Source: DASUAS01 sp963819475 (GTDB taxonomy: Bacteria > Actinomycetota > Acidimicrobiia > IMCC26256 > DASPTH01). Taken from it: 64,000 bases of DNA. Made by a program: the position numbers and the translations under genes. Positions within the stretch are counted from its first letter, which is position 1. Each line of letters starts with the position of its first letter. The notes under the pieces were generated by a model that saw only the letters and a list, made by a program, of their open reading frames with translations, had not been told where the DNA came from and ran no database searches. Below, piece by piece: positions 44,234 to 52,431 of the stretch. The DNA lies in the NCBI GenBank assembly GCA_963819475.1, contig CAWFWE010000001.1:310001-374000 (forward strand). Reading direction: 5' to 3'.

Positions 44234-45281
44234 TCACGACTCGTAGACGACCGTGACGGACGGTGACGCGGGGAAGCCCTGACACGTGAGCACCCACCCC
44301 TCCGCGACCTCCTCGGGCGTCAGCGCATTGTTCACCCGCATCGTCGCCTCGCCGACGTCGAGACGCGCCATGCACGTCGCGCAACTGCCGGACTCGCAGG
44401 AGAACGGCGCGGCGCAGGCCGGCGCGACGCGCGGTCTCGAGGAACGTCTCACCCGACTGGTAGTTCACCTCGTGCCGACGCCCGTCGAGCACGATCACGA
44501 CCGACTCCGTCGTCCCTGCGCCGTTGGCGGCCGGCGCCGGCGTCGCCGGCGGTTCGTCGAGCCGGGCGGTCGACGCGAAGGCGAACCGCTCGATGAACAC
44601 CTGCTCCGACGACACCTCGGCCTGCGCGAGCGCATCCTCCACGACGTCCATGAACGGGCCCGGCCCACAGATGTAGAAGTCGGCGTCGAGCTCGTTGCCG
44701 ACGAAATCGGTCACGCCGTTCGAGTGGACGAAGCCGTGCTCGGTGTCGAGATGGTGGTCCACTTGGAGCCGATCCGGGTGGGCGCGCTCGAGGTCGTCGA
44801 GCTCGGCCCGGAAGATGACCGACGCCGCGTCACGGTTGGCGTAGAGCAGGCGGACACGCCGGTCGGTCGTCGCCAGCGTGCTCTTGACGAGCGAGAACAC
44901 GGGGGTGATCCCACTGCCACCGGCGAAGGCCACGATCGGCGTGGTCCTCGGCCGGAGCGTGAAGACGCCCGCGGGCCGGGTGAGGGCGAGCACGTCGCCT
45001 TCGCCGACCCGGTCGAGCATCCAGTTCGACACGCGCCCACCGGCGACCCGCTTGACCGTCAGCGTGAGCTCGGGGTCGGTGGCCGGCGAGCTCGACATCG
45101 AGTAGCAGCGGAGGAGCTCCTCGTCGCCGAAGGGGATGCGGAAGGTGCAGAACTGCCCCGCCTCGTACACGAACGCGTCGCGGAGGTCGGGCGGCACGTC
45201 GAACACGAACGACTTCGTGTCGTGCGTCTCCTGCACGATCCGCTTGACCGGCAGCGGGTGGAACCCGTGATCGGGGCTCAC
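44234..45281 (-). CDS. FNR-type reductase with 2Fe-2S ferredoxin domain, frameshifted
   Basis: The first 290 codons give an NAD(P)H-flavin reductase: RCYSMSSSPATDPELTLTVK (FAD), AFAGGSGITPVFSLVKSTL and YICGPGPFMDVVEDALAQAE (nucleotide). Then comes SGETFLETARRAGLR. At about 44411 an extra C shifts the frame. In the other frame the protein continues APFSCESGSCATCMARLDVG and LTCQGFPASPSVTVVYES to 44236, the plant-type 2Fe-2S domain with Cx4Cx2C...C. This is a KshB/PaaE-like electron-transfer partner, most likely for the Rieske oxygenase of this operon. Without the shift the protein would have about 350 residues. Sequencing error, slippery-site shift or real inactivation are all possible. GTG overlaps the dehydrogenase stop (GTGA). 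Confidence 0.8.
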
Positions 45282-46423
45282 CGGACGGGCAGACCCAGCT
45301 CGCGACCGATGACCAGACGCTGGATCTCACTGGTGCCCTCGCCGATCTCCAGGATCTTGGCGTCGCGGTAGTAGCGGCTGACCGGCGTCTCGTCCATGAA
45401 ACCGGCGCCGCCGAAGATCTGGGTCGCGTGCCGCGTCGCGTCGACGGCCGCTTCGGTCGCGTACAGCTTCGCCATCGCCGCCGCCTGCTTGAACGGCCGG
45501 CCGACGTCCTTCAGCCACGCCGCCTTGTAGGTGAGCAGGCGCGCGTTCTCGACCATCACCGCGAGATCGGCACACCGGAACGCCACACCCTGGTTCGCGC
45601 CGATCGGCGCACCGAACGCCATGCGCTCCCCTGCGTACTGCACGCTCTGCTCGAGGCATGCCTGCGCGAGCCCGACCGCGAGCGCGGCGATCGCGATGCG
45701 ACCGTCGTCGAGGGTGGCGAGGAACTGGCGGAAGCCGTTGCCCTCGGTCCCGAGCGTGTTCGCCACCGGCACCCGGCAGTCGGAGAAGGTGAGGGGGTGG
45801 GTGTCGGACGCGTGCCACCCCATCTTCCGGTAGGGCGGGTCGACGGTGAACCCCGGTGTACCGGTCGGCACCACGATCGCGGTGATCTCGCGAGCCGCGC
45901 CCGTGCGCGCGGTCACCGTCACCAGCGACGTGATCGGCGTCCCCGAGTTCGTGATGAACGCCTTGGCGCCGTCGATCACCCAGTCGTCGCCGTCCCGGCG
46001 GGCGCGGGTCCGACTGGCGCCGGCGTCGCTCCCCGCGTCGGGTTCGGTCAGCCCGAACGCCGCCAGGGTCCGGCCCGCGCAGAGATCCGGCAACCATCGT
46101 TGGCGTTGCTCCTCGGTGCCGTACGCCGCGATCGGTGCCGCGCCGAGCCCGACCGCGGCCTCGAGGGTGATCGCCATCGACGAGTCGACGCGCGCGACCT
46201 CCTCGATGGCGACGCAGAGCGTGGTGAAGTCGGCGCCCGACCCGCCGTACTCCGCCGGGAACGGCAGGCCGAACAGGCCGAGCCCGCCCATCGCGTGGAC
46301 GACCTCGACGGGGAACTCGTGGTCCCGGTCCCATCGCTCCGCCTGTGGGGCGATCTCCTGCTCCGCGAAGTCGCGGACGACCGTGCGGAAGGCTTCGTGT
46401 TCCTCGGAGAGGTCGAAGTCCAC
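45278..46423 (-). CDS. acyl-CoA dehydrogenase
   Basis: 381 residues from GTG 46423 (VDFDLSEEHEAFRTVVRDFA). FGLTEPDAGSDAGASRTRAR, DGAKAFITNSG and MGWHASDTHPLTFSDCRVPV are typical. The C-terminus AKILEIGEGTSEIQRLVIGR carries the catalytic Glu, so this is a complete single-gene enzyme, unlike the 33209/34332 pair. Its start codon shares a G with the TAG of the last array-B mini-ORF (TAGTG), so it is coupled to the repeat array. Confidence 0.92.
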   Translation of the reverse strand: MDFDLSEEHEAFRTVVRDFAEQEIAPQAERWDRDHEFPVEVVHAMGGLGLFGLPFPAEYGGSGADFTTLCVAIEEVARVDSSMAITLEAAVGLGAAPIAAYGTEEQRQRWLPDLCAGRTLAAFGLTEPDAGSDAGASRTRARRDGDDWVIDGAKAFITNSGTPITSLVTVTARTGAAREITAIVVPTGTPGFTVDPPYRKMGWHASDTHPLTFSDCRVPVANTLGTEGNGFRQFLATLDDGRIAIAALAVGLAQACLEQSVQYAGERMAFGAPIGANQGVAFRCADLAVMVENARLLTYKAAWLKDVGRPFKQAAAMAKLYATEAAVDATRHATQIFGGAGFMDETPVSRYYRDAKILEIGEGTSEIQRLVIGRELGLPVR

Positions 46424-46671
46424 TAGTGGGGTCGATTCCGCTCCGGCGTCCCGGCCATCCGGCCACGCCTCCGCTGCATCTCCATCATCGGGGTCGATTC
46501 CGCTCCGGCGTCCCGGCCGTCCGGCCACGCCTCCGCTGCATCTCCATCATCGGGGTCGATTCCGCTCCGGCGTCCCGGCCGTCCGGCCACGCCTCCGCTG
46601 CATCTCCATCATCGGGGTCGATTCCGCTCCGGCGTCCCGGCCGTCCGGCCACGCCTCCGCTGCATCTCCAT
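46423..46671 (-). other. chain of four coupled 20-codon mini-ORFs in array B
   Basis: Minus-strand frames at 46671-46609, 46609-46547, 46547-46485 and 46485-46423 each begin MEMQRRRGR. Three encode MEMQRRRGRTAGTPERNRPR; the last has Met for Thr and a His end. All junctions are TGATG except the final TAGTG into the acyl-CoA dehydrogenase. The first ATG overlaps the amidohydrolase TGA. Relative to array A the peptide C-terminal half is in another frame because of the indels, so conservation favours the start, length and stop overlap over the peptide end. Confidence 0.6.
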
Positions 46672-46673
46672 CA
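46428..46673. repeat. four tandem copies of a 62-bp unit (array B)
   Basis: Units begin at 46428, 46490, 46552 and 46614 (the last is 60 bases, truncated where it meets the amidohydrolase stop). Copies 2-4 agree; copy 1 has AT for GT in the centre. The unit is homologous to array A: same length and same GTCGATTCCGCT, GGCGTCCCGGCC and CCACGCCTCCGCTGCATCTC blocks, with compensating one-base indels that keep 62. The array fills the gap between an amidohydrolase and an acyl-CoA dehydrogenase gene. Confidence 0.95.
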
Positions 46674-47948
46674 GGCGGCGACGGGCACCTTGTACACCAC
46701 GCCACCTTTCATCACGAACTGCACGTGCTCGGTGACCGTGATGTCCTCGGTCGGGTCGCCGGGCACCGCGATGACGTCGGCCAGGTAACCGGGCACCAAC
46801 CGACCGAGGTCGTCCGCCCTCTGCACGAGGTCGGCGCTCGTCACCGTCGACGCCACGATGGCATCGACCGGTCGCATGCCGCGCTGCACCAGCGCCCAGA
46901 GCTCCTTCCAGTTCTGCCCGTGCGGGATGGCGGGAGCATCGGTGCCGGTGGCGATCTTCGCTCCCGCGTCGATCAGGCGCGCGATCGTCTTCTTGGCGAT
47001 CGGGAAGACCTCCGCCGCCTTCGCCTGCAGCTCGGGCGCCGCGTTCGACACGTCCATGCCCTCGGAGAGGTACGACGTCGGCACGATGAACGTCCCGCGC
47101 TCGAGTGCGAGCTCCTGCGTCTCCTCGCTCATGAGCGACGCGTGCTCGATGCAGTCGATGCCCGCCTCGATCGCCGCCTTGATCCCCTGGTCACCGTGCG
47201 CGTGGGCGGCCACCCGCATGCCGCGTCGGTGGGCTTCGTCGACGATCGCCCGCAGCTCCTCGTCGGAGTAGTGCTGCGCACCCGCGGTGCCGGTGAGCGA
47301 CATCACGCCGCCCGACGCGCACACCTTGATCTGCGTGGCGCCGTACTTGATCTGGTAGCGCACCGCCCGGCGAACCTGGCTGACCCCGTCGGCGATCCCC
47401 TCTTCGACGGTCAAGGGGAGCACTCCCGGTGCGAAGCCCTGGAACATGGTCGGATCCAGGTGACCGCCGCTGGGCGTGATGGCGTGCCCCGAGGGGAAGA
47501 TCCGCGGTCCGGGGATCCACCCGGCGTCGACCGCCTTCATGAGCGTGACGTCGAGCAACAGGCCGCCGGTCTGCACGAACAGCCCGAGGTTGCGCACGGT
47601 GGTGAAGCCGGCGAGCAACGTCTTGCGCACGCTCGGGATCGCCCGCATGAGCTTCATCGCCGGGTCGTCCTGCACCGAGCTCATCAGGGTGCCGCCCGCC
47701 CCACCCATGACGAAGTTCAGCTCCATGTCCATGAGCCCCGGCAGCAGGGTGAGGTCGCCGAGCTCGATGACCTGGGCATCGTCGGGGATGCGCTCGGGCG
47801 AGACGTCGCGGATGTGCTCGCCCTGCACGACCACCACCCCGGGCTCGACGATGGTGCGCTCGTCGACGTCGACCATGCGGTCGGCCTTGAGCACGACCGG
47901 GTGTTCGGAGAGCTTCGGCCGCTCGCCGGCCACCATCGTGGCGGTCAT
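46671..47948 (-). CDS. amidohydrolase superfamily protein lacking the N-terminal HxH
   Basis: 425 residues. The barrel is imidazolonepropionase/prolidase-like: LLAGFTTVRNLG, QIKVCASGGVMSLTG (Lys), RVAAHAHGDQGIKAAIEAGI (His), DCIEHASLMSEE (His) and ATGTDAPAIPHGQNW (Asp). But the first strand reads LLPGLMDMELNFVMGG where family members have G-h-I-D-x-H-x-H; both His are gone (E and N at those places). It may bind a single metal or use a different ligand set. ATGA overlap with the preceding small-protein gene. Its stop overlaps the first mini-ORF start. Confidence 0.85.
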   Translation of the reverse strand: MTATMVAGERPKLSEHPVVLKADRMVDVDERTIVEPGVVVVQGEHIRDVSPERIPDDAQVIELGDLTLLPGLMDMELNFVMGGAGGTLMSSVQDDPAMKLMRAIPSVRKTLLAGFTTVRNLGLFVQTGGLLLDVTLMKAVDAGWIPGPRIFPSGHAITPSGGHLDPTMFQGFAPGVLPLTVEEGIADGVSQVRRAVRYQIKYGATQIKVCASGGVMSLTGTAGAQHYSDEELRAIVDEAHRRGMRVAAHAHGDQGIKAAIEAGIDCIEHASLMSEETQELALERGTFIVPTSYLSEGMDVSNAAPELQAKAAEVFPIAKKTIARLIDAGAKIATGTDAPAIPHGQNWKELWALVQRGMRPVDAIVASTVTSADLVQRADDLGRLVPGYLADVIAVPGDPTEDITVTEHVQFVMKGGVVYKVPVAA

Positions 47949-48274
47949 GGCGTCGGCTCCCCGACGAGGTCGAGGTACGCGGCACCCGAGTCGGGCACGT
48001 GCGGCTGCTTCCAGCACTCCACCGCGAACGACACCGAGATCAACGAGTAGAGGAGGTGCAGCAGGTTGGTCGCCTCCTCCGGCAGGGCGTCGAGCGGGAA
48101 CTGGTCGAGGTACTTCCTGGCCGCCTCGGTGCGCGGGAAGACCGCGTCGTAGAAGGCCTGCATGTCCGCCATCGAGCTGGACAGGCGCTCGGCATACCGT
48201 TCGCGCTCGGTTGCCAGCGACCACCTCGCCGCGAACGGCTCGAGGTCGGAGAACTCCCCGGGCAGCATCGTCAT
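47945..48274 (-). CDS. small partner protein of Rieske oxygenase (family of unknown function)
   Basis: 109 residues, mainly alpha-helical: LPGEFSDLEPFAARWSLATE, RERYAERLSSSMADMQAFYD, PLDALPEEATNLLHLLYSLI, CWKQPHVPDSGAAYLD. A clear homologue lies at 54525, also directly behind a Rieske alpha gene. It does not look like the NTF2-fold beta subunit of classical ring-hydroxylating dioxygenases. Its TGATG/ATGA junctions with both neighbours imply fixed stoichiometry. I infer an accessory or structural subunit, or an assembly factor; no known domain is recognised. Confidence 0.8.
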   Translation of the reverse strand: MTMLPGEFSDLEPFAARWSLATERERYAERLSSSMADMQAFYDAVFPRTEAARKYLDQFPLDALPEEATNLLHLLYSLISVSFAVECWKQPHVPDSGAAYLDLVGEPTP

Positions 48275-49545
48275 CACCGCTCCTTCCGCACGTCGCCGTA
48301 CGACGCGACGTAGTCCTGGGCGACCTTGTGGAGGTGCCGGCACAGGACCTCCTGGTCACACAGGGGGAACTCGGTCACCACACGAGACTGCAACATCTTC
48401 TGGGTGGCTTCGAGCGTGTTGCCGTCCTGCAGCCCGAACTCCTTGAACGTCACCGCCGCGAGCTCCTGCTGCAGACGTTCGCTCGCGTTCTTCGGCGGGC
48501 GGAAGTAGAGCTTGCCCTCGAACAGGTGGCGGTCGACGGCGAGCGGCCAGTAGTGGTACGTGAGGTACCAGCCCGGCTCCCAGACGAGGATCACGAAGTT
48601 CGGGAAGAACTGGTACGAGTCGAGGCCCCAGTCGGCACGCCCCGACGGGTTCATGTGGGTGGAGAAGAGGCCGCGCTCGTCGGCAGGCCGGTCCCAGGGA
48701 CCGAAGAGACCACTGCGGAACAACGTGTCGATCGGCTTCACGTACTCGGTGGGCACCGACTCGCCGGGCGCGCCGGCGGTCGACACCAGGCGATGGTCGT
48801 CATGGATCGAGTAGTGGATCGCCTCGAACCCGGCCTGCATCAGTGGCAGCCCGACCTCGGGCAACGACTGCTTCACGTGCAGAACGGGTGCGTGGTAGAA
48901 CTCCTGGAACGCGTCGATGAACAGCTTCCAGTTGCTGCCGACCTCCGCGCGGTAGTCGAACACCTGGGTGAGCTCGCCGAACGGGTAGCCGACGAGCATC
49001 TCGCCCATCTCGCCGAGGAACTCCTTCAGGGTCTGCGCCGGCTCGCGGTCGAGGTTCACGAAGATGAACCCCTCCCAGACGTCCAGGTTCACCTCGACGA
49101 GCGGGTAGTCGCTCTTGTCGAGGTCGAAGAACTCCTGCTCCTGCTGCACGAAGGTCAGCTCGCCGTCGAGCGCGTACCGCCACCCGTGGTACTTGCACTG
49201 GAACTGCCGGCACGTGCCCGACACCTCTTCATCCGGGTAGTCGGTCCACACCAACTTGTTGCCGCGGTGGCGACACACGTTGTGGAACGCCCGGATCGTG
49301 TCGTCGCTGCCCCGCACCACGACGATCGAGGTGTCGCAGACCGCCAGCTCGCGGGTGAAGTAGCTCCCCTTCTTCGGGACCTGCTCCACCCGCCCGATGT
49401 TGAGCCAGGTCCGGCGGAAGATCGCCTCGCGCTCCAGCTCGTAGAACTGCGGGGAGATCGAGTCCTCGTACGAGATCGGACCCGTCCCGAGCTCGGGGTA
49501 CTGGGCGGTCCAGCTTCCGACCGCCGGCTTGTCGTACATGACCAT
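48274..49545 (-). CDS. Rieske ring-hydroxylating oxygenase alpha subunit
   Basis: 423 residues. The Rieske cluster is CRHRGNKLVW and, 17 residues on, CKYHGWRYALDGELTF. The mononuclear iron site is GSNWKLFIDAFQEFYHAPVL with Asp, His and a following His. WYLTYHYWPLAVDRHLFEGK and RLQQELAAVTFKEFGLQDGN fill the substrate domain. AGGGGG is seven bases before ATG 49545. The GATA-like site at 49567 lies in its promoter. It starts the operon holding the small partner, the amidohydrolase and the reductase that probably feeds it electrons. Substrate inferred to be a cyclic or steroid-like acid. Confidence 0.92.
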   Translation of the reverse strand: MVMYDKPAVGSWTAQYPELGTGPISYEDSISPQFYELEREAIFRRTWLNIGRVEQVPKKGSYFTRELAVCDTSIVVVRGSDDTIRAFHNVCRHRGNKLVWTDYPDEEVSGTCRQFQCKYHGWRYALDGELTFVQQEQEFFDLDKSDYPLVEVNLDVWEGFIFVNLDREPAQTLKEFLGEMGEMLVGYPFGELTQVFDYRAEVGSNWKLFIDAFQEFYHAPVLHVKQSLPEVGLPLMQAGFEAIHYSIHDDHRLVSTAGAPGESVPTEYVKPIDTLFRSGLFGPWDRPADERGLFSTHMNPSGRADWGLDSYQFFPNFVILVWEPGWYLTYHYWPLAVDRHLFEGKLYFRPPKNASERLQQELAAVTFKEFGLQDGNTLEATQKMLQSRVVTEFPLCDQEVLCRHLHKVAQDYVASYGDVRKER

Positions 49546-49566
49546 GTTGCAACCCCCTGATCGGGA

Positions 49567-49577
49567 AATACTTTATT
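49567..49577. promoter_or_regulatory. AATA-N3-TATT site, Rieske operon promoter
   Basis: AATACTTTATT is an inverted repeat 22 bases before ATG 49545. It resembles the sites at 41364, 41443 and 50960, and is AT-rich against the GC-rich background; it may instead be a -10 element. Confidence 0.4.
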
Positions 49578-49623
49578 TTGGTTGTGTCGGAACGGGCAAC
49601 GGCCTCACGCGCAGGACCACGGG

Positions 49624-50937
49624 TCAGGTCGCGTCCATCTTGATCTTGGCGACGTTCTTGGCGCTGCAGTCGAAGGTGCCGGCCTTCTTCGGGTACTCGC
49701 GGACCCACTTGCCGTTCTTGACCATCGTGACGACGATGCAGTGCGGCGTCGCGTGGTTCCCGATGTCGATCGGCCCGACCAAGCCCTGCGCGTCGAAATC
49801 GTGGGTGTTCTTCAGCGCGTCGAAGAGCGACTGCCTGGTCAGGGTGCCCCCGCCGGCGACGGCCTTCTCGGCGGCGTCCTGGAACATGAGGGCGGCGATC
49901 AGCGCCGAGACCCCGTAGCTGTTCACCTTGTCGGGCCCACCCAACGCCTTGGCCAGGCTCGCGAGCGGTGGACTCGACTTGTACTCGGTGTAGAAGGGAA
50001 GGTTCAGCAGCAGGGAGTGCGTGCCCTCGACGTCGCTGCCGCCCTGCACCAGCCAGTCGTGGTCGTAGCAGCCCTGGTGACAGGCCCACAGCTTCACCGA
50101 GTTGACGCCCTGGAGGCTCGCCTCCCGCCGGGCCAGGAGCATCATCGCGGCGCTGGAACCGTTGTAGAGGAAGGTCGAGCCGTTCTGCTTCACGACCTGG
50201 ATCTTGGGCGTGAGCGCGCTCTGGGGATCACGGGCGAACACGTCGTACACGCCCTCGCCATCCGGCTTGATCCCGAGATCCATCCCCGCCTGGTAGCTCG
50301 GGAGCGCCGCGTTCTTCACGTCCTTGACGTCGGCGGGCGCCAGCCAGATGCCGTGCAGGTCCTTGTTCGTCTTCACGTAGTAGCGGTAGTCGCCCTGCTG
50401 CGCGGTGTAGGTCTGCGGGTGGTCGTTCTTGGTCCCGCAGTACGCGGCGTCGCTGTTGAGGTAATAGGTCACGGGCGAACAGCGCTCGGCCGAGGTCGCG
50501 ATGCCGGACAGATCGGGGATCCCGACCGGCTGCCCCTGCGAGTTCGTGCACGTCTCGAGGTCCGAGACATTGGTGATGAACAGAGCCTCGGTCCCGACCA
50601 GCGCGAAGTCCTGCGAGCATGCCGTGATGAGCGCGTTGCGTGCATCGTTCGGGCTCAGCCTCGAGTCGATGAAGTCGACGGCGACCTTGCGGCCCACGAT
50701 CCCGCCCTGCTGGTTGACCGTCTTGGCCCACGCCTGCACCGCGTCGACCCCCGACTTGAAGAGTCCGGGCACCACCGGGTTGTCGACGTCGGCGACCACC
50801 GCGATCCGGATCTCCGAGTCGGTGATCCCGATGTCGTTCGCCTTCGGCTTCTGTTGCGCGGCGGCCGGCGCCAACGCCGCGGCGACCATCGCCACCGCGG
50901 CCAGGAGCACCGCCCCCGTCTTCCCCGCACGTCGCAT
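49624..50937 (-). CDS. branched-chain-type ABC substrate-binding protein
   Basis: 437 residues. Signal peptide: GAVLLAAVAMVAAALAPAAA. The mature part IRIAVVADVDNPVVPGLFKS, QQGGIVGRKVAVDFIDSRLS and DARNALITACSQDFALVGTE parallels the protein at 11891 along its length. The paired Cys in WACHQGCYDHDW and TFDCSAKN may form disulfides. It lies 78 bases upstream of the Rieske operon in the same direction and shares the AT-rich site type, so it probably binds that operon's substrate. No transporter partner genes adjoin. Confidence 0.88.
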   Translation of the reverse strand: MRRAGKTGAVLLAAVAMVAAALAPAAAQQKPKANDIGITDSEIRIAVVADVDNPVVPGLFKSGVDAVQAWAKTVNQQGGIVGRKVAVDFIDSRLSPNDARNALITACSQDFALVGTEALFITNVSDLETCTNSQGQPVGIPDLSGIATSAERCSPVTYYLNSDAAYCGTKNDHPQTYTAQQGDYRYYVKTNKDLHGIWLAPADVKDVKNAALPSYQAGMDLGIKPDGEGVYDVFARDPQSALTPKIQVVKQNGSTFLYNGSSAAMMLLARREASLQGVNSVKLWACHQGCYDHDWLVQGGSDVEGTHSLLLNLPFYTEYKSSPPLASLAKALGGPDKVNSYGVSALIAALMFQDAAEKAVAGGGTLTRQSLFDALKNTHDFDAQGLVGPIDIGNHATPHCIVVTMVKNGKWVREYPKKAGTFDCSAKNVAKIKMDAT

Positions 50938-50959
50938 GGTTCCCCCGAGCCATATTCTC

Positions 50960-50970
50960 GATAAAATATC
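50960..50970. promoter_or_regulatory. GATA-N3-TATC site, solute-binding gene promoter
   Basis: GATAAAATATC is a perfect 4+4 inverted repeat 22 bases before ATG 50937, at the same distance as the site before the Rieske gene. Possible operator of the local GntR or TetR regulator. Confidence 0.45.
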
Positions 50971-51127
50971 CTGACTGACGGCATGTTGGTCCGGGAGCCC
51001 TGCTCTGTCAACACGGCTTCCCGTGTGGCCCGGCTCCTGGCGGGCTCCTGGATATTCGGAGCCGACGTTCAGGCGGCGGGGGCCGGATGGAGGCTCACCG
51101 GGATGCCCGAGGAGCGCGCCCTGCCGG

Positions 51128-51841
51128 TCACCGGGCGCTCGGACGTCGATCTCCGGCGCCGATGCCGCCGAGCAGGAGGTCCCACAGCGCGTCCGACTCG
51201 ACGTCGCCGTCGGGCCGCACCGACGAGCCGCTGATCGCCGCCGCGAACGAGTTGAACATCGTCGCCTGCAGCACCACCCCGGCGATGCGGCGGAGGTCGA
51301 GACCGGGCCGGAGCGCGCCGGCCGCGGCGGCGTCGGTCAGCAATTCCTCGAGCTGCACGACGAGCGGCGCAAAGGCCTGCGCGGCCTCCTCCGGGCGAGA
51401 GACCAGCAGCTGCTGGGCGAACTCCACGATGGGGGGCGGCAGCCCGGAACCCAGCTGCCCCTTCGGCGTGAGGCGGCACATGCGGAAGTACTCGTGGGTG
51501 AAGTCGTGCAGACGTTCGAGGGGGTCTTCGGTCCCGGCGACGACGTCCGCGAGGTGTGCGTCGGCGGCTCGGATCGACTCCTCGAACAGCGCGAGCAGGA
51601 GCTCGTGCTTCCCGGCGAAGTACTGGTAGAAGGTCCGCAGCGACTGGCCGGAGCGATCGACCACCTCCTGCACCGTGAACTCCCCGGAGTTCGTGCTCAT
51701 GAGCTCGCGGGCTGCGTCGAGGAAGAGCTCGACCCGGTTCTCGGCGCGCGACCGCGCCTGGTCGAGCGCACGCGCGACCGCGAGCTCCCGGCGGGTCGCG
51801 GTCGCCGCGGGCGGGTCCACCGGTGCCTCGTTGGTGCTCAT
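51128..51841 (-). CDS. TetR family regulator
   Basis: 237 residues from ATG 51841. NRVELFLDAARELMSTNSGE, then FTVQEVVDRSGQSLRTFYQY and FAGKHELLLALFEES form the TetR helix-turn-helix with its FYxYF core. The C-terminal domain (ligand pocket, dimer) is alpha-helical and diverged. It is last in the operon of the second Rieske gene and overlaps the carboxymuconolactone-decarboxylase-fold gene by ATGA, so it is produced with the enzymes it probably controls. Confidence 0.9.
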   Translation of the reverse strand: MSTNEAPVDPPAATATRRELAVARALDQARSRAENRVELFLDAARELMSTNSGEFTVQEVVDRSGQSLRTFYQYFAGKHELLLALFEESIRAADAHLADVVAGTEDPLERLHDFTHEYFRMCRLTPKGQLGSGLPPPIVEFAQQLLVSRPEEAAQAFAPLVVQLEELLTDAAAAGALRPGLDLRRIAGVVLQATMFNSFAAAISGSSVRPDGDVESDALWDLLLGGIGAGDRRPSAR

Positions 51842-52431
51842 GACGCCGGAGGCGCGAGGTCGGCGTCGAGCTCGATGCCGAACGACCGGAACGCCATCGC
51901 CAGCAGGTCGTAGGCGCCGACGGTGAAGATGAGGTCCATCAGCTGCTGGGTGTCGAACGTCTCGGCCAGCTTCGCCCACGTGACGTCGCTGACCAGCGCG
52001 TCCGCGACCAGCTCGTCGACCGCGAGCAGCATCGCGGCGTCGTGCTCCGACCACCCCGGTGCGTCGGCGCCCGCGCGGACGCGCTCGATCTCCTCGTCGG
52101 CGATGCCCGCGCCGCTCGCGATGACGACGTGCTGCTCCCATTCGTACTCGGCGTCGCGCAACGCGGCCACGCGCAGGATGAGCAGCTCCCGGTCGCGGGG
52201 CGTGAGCGTCGAGGACGAGAGGATGTGCCCGTTGAAGGCGTGGTACACGTGCATCAGGGCCGGGTGGTTGGCCAGGGTGCCCAACACATTGAGGCCCTTG
52301 GGACCGCCCTTGCGTCGTGGCAACTGATGCTTCGCATCCGGCGGCCGCAGCAGGGCGATCGCCTGCATGACCTCGTCCGACCACTGGTCGGGCGGCAGTG
52401 GCGCGATGCGGGGACCGCTCGTCTCGGTCAT
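51838..52431 (-). CDS. carboxymuconolactone decarboxylase-fold (AhpD-like) protein
   Basis: 197 residues. NVLGTLANHPALMHVYHAFN, LTPRDRELLILRVAALRDAE, YEWEQHVVIASGAGIADEEI and MDLIFTVGAYDLLAMAFRSF are typical. The peroxidase CxxC of AhpD is absent (YEWEQH in its place), so it belongs to the non-redox branch, which contains decarboxylases or hydrolases of lactone-like acids. It overlaps the TauD gene (ATGA) and the TetR gene. Confidence 0.85.
   Translation of the reverse strand: MTETSGPRIAPLPPDQWSDEVMQAIALLRPPDAKHQLPRRKGGPKGLNVLGTLANHPALMHVYHAFNGHILSSSTLTPRDRELLILRVAALRDAEYEWEQHVVIASGAGIADEEIERVRAGADAPGWSEHDAAMLLAVDELVADALVSDVTWAKLAETFDTQQLMDLIFTVGAYDLLAMAFRSFGIELDADLAPPAS

Noticed and set aside
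51838..52431. AhpD-type peroxidase or Sec variant
   Set aside because: The CxxC position holds no Cys or TGA, so redox function is not supported.
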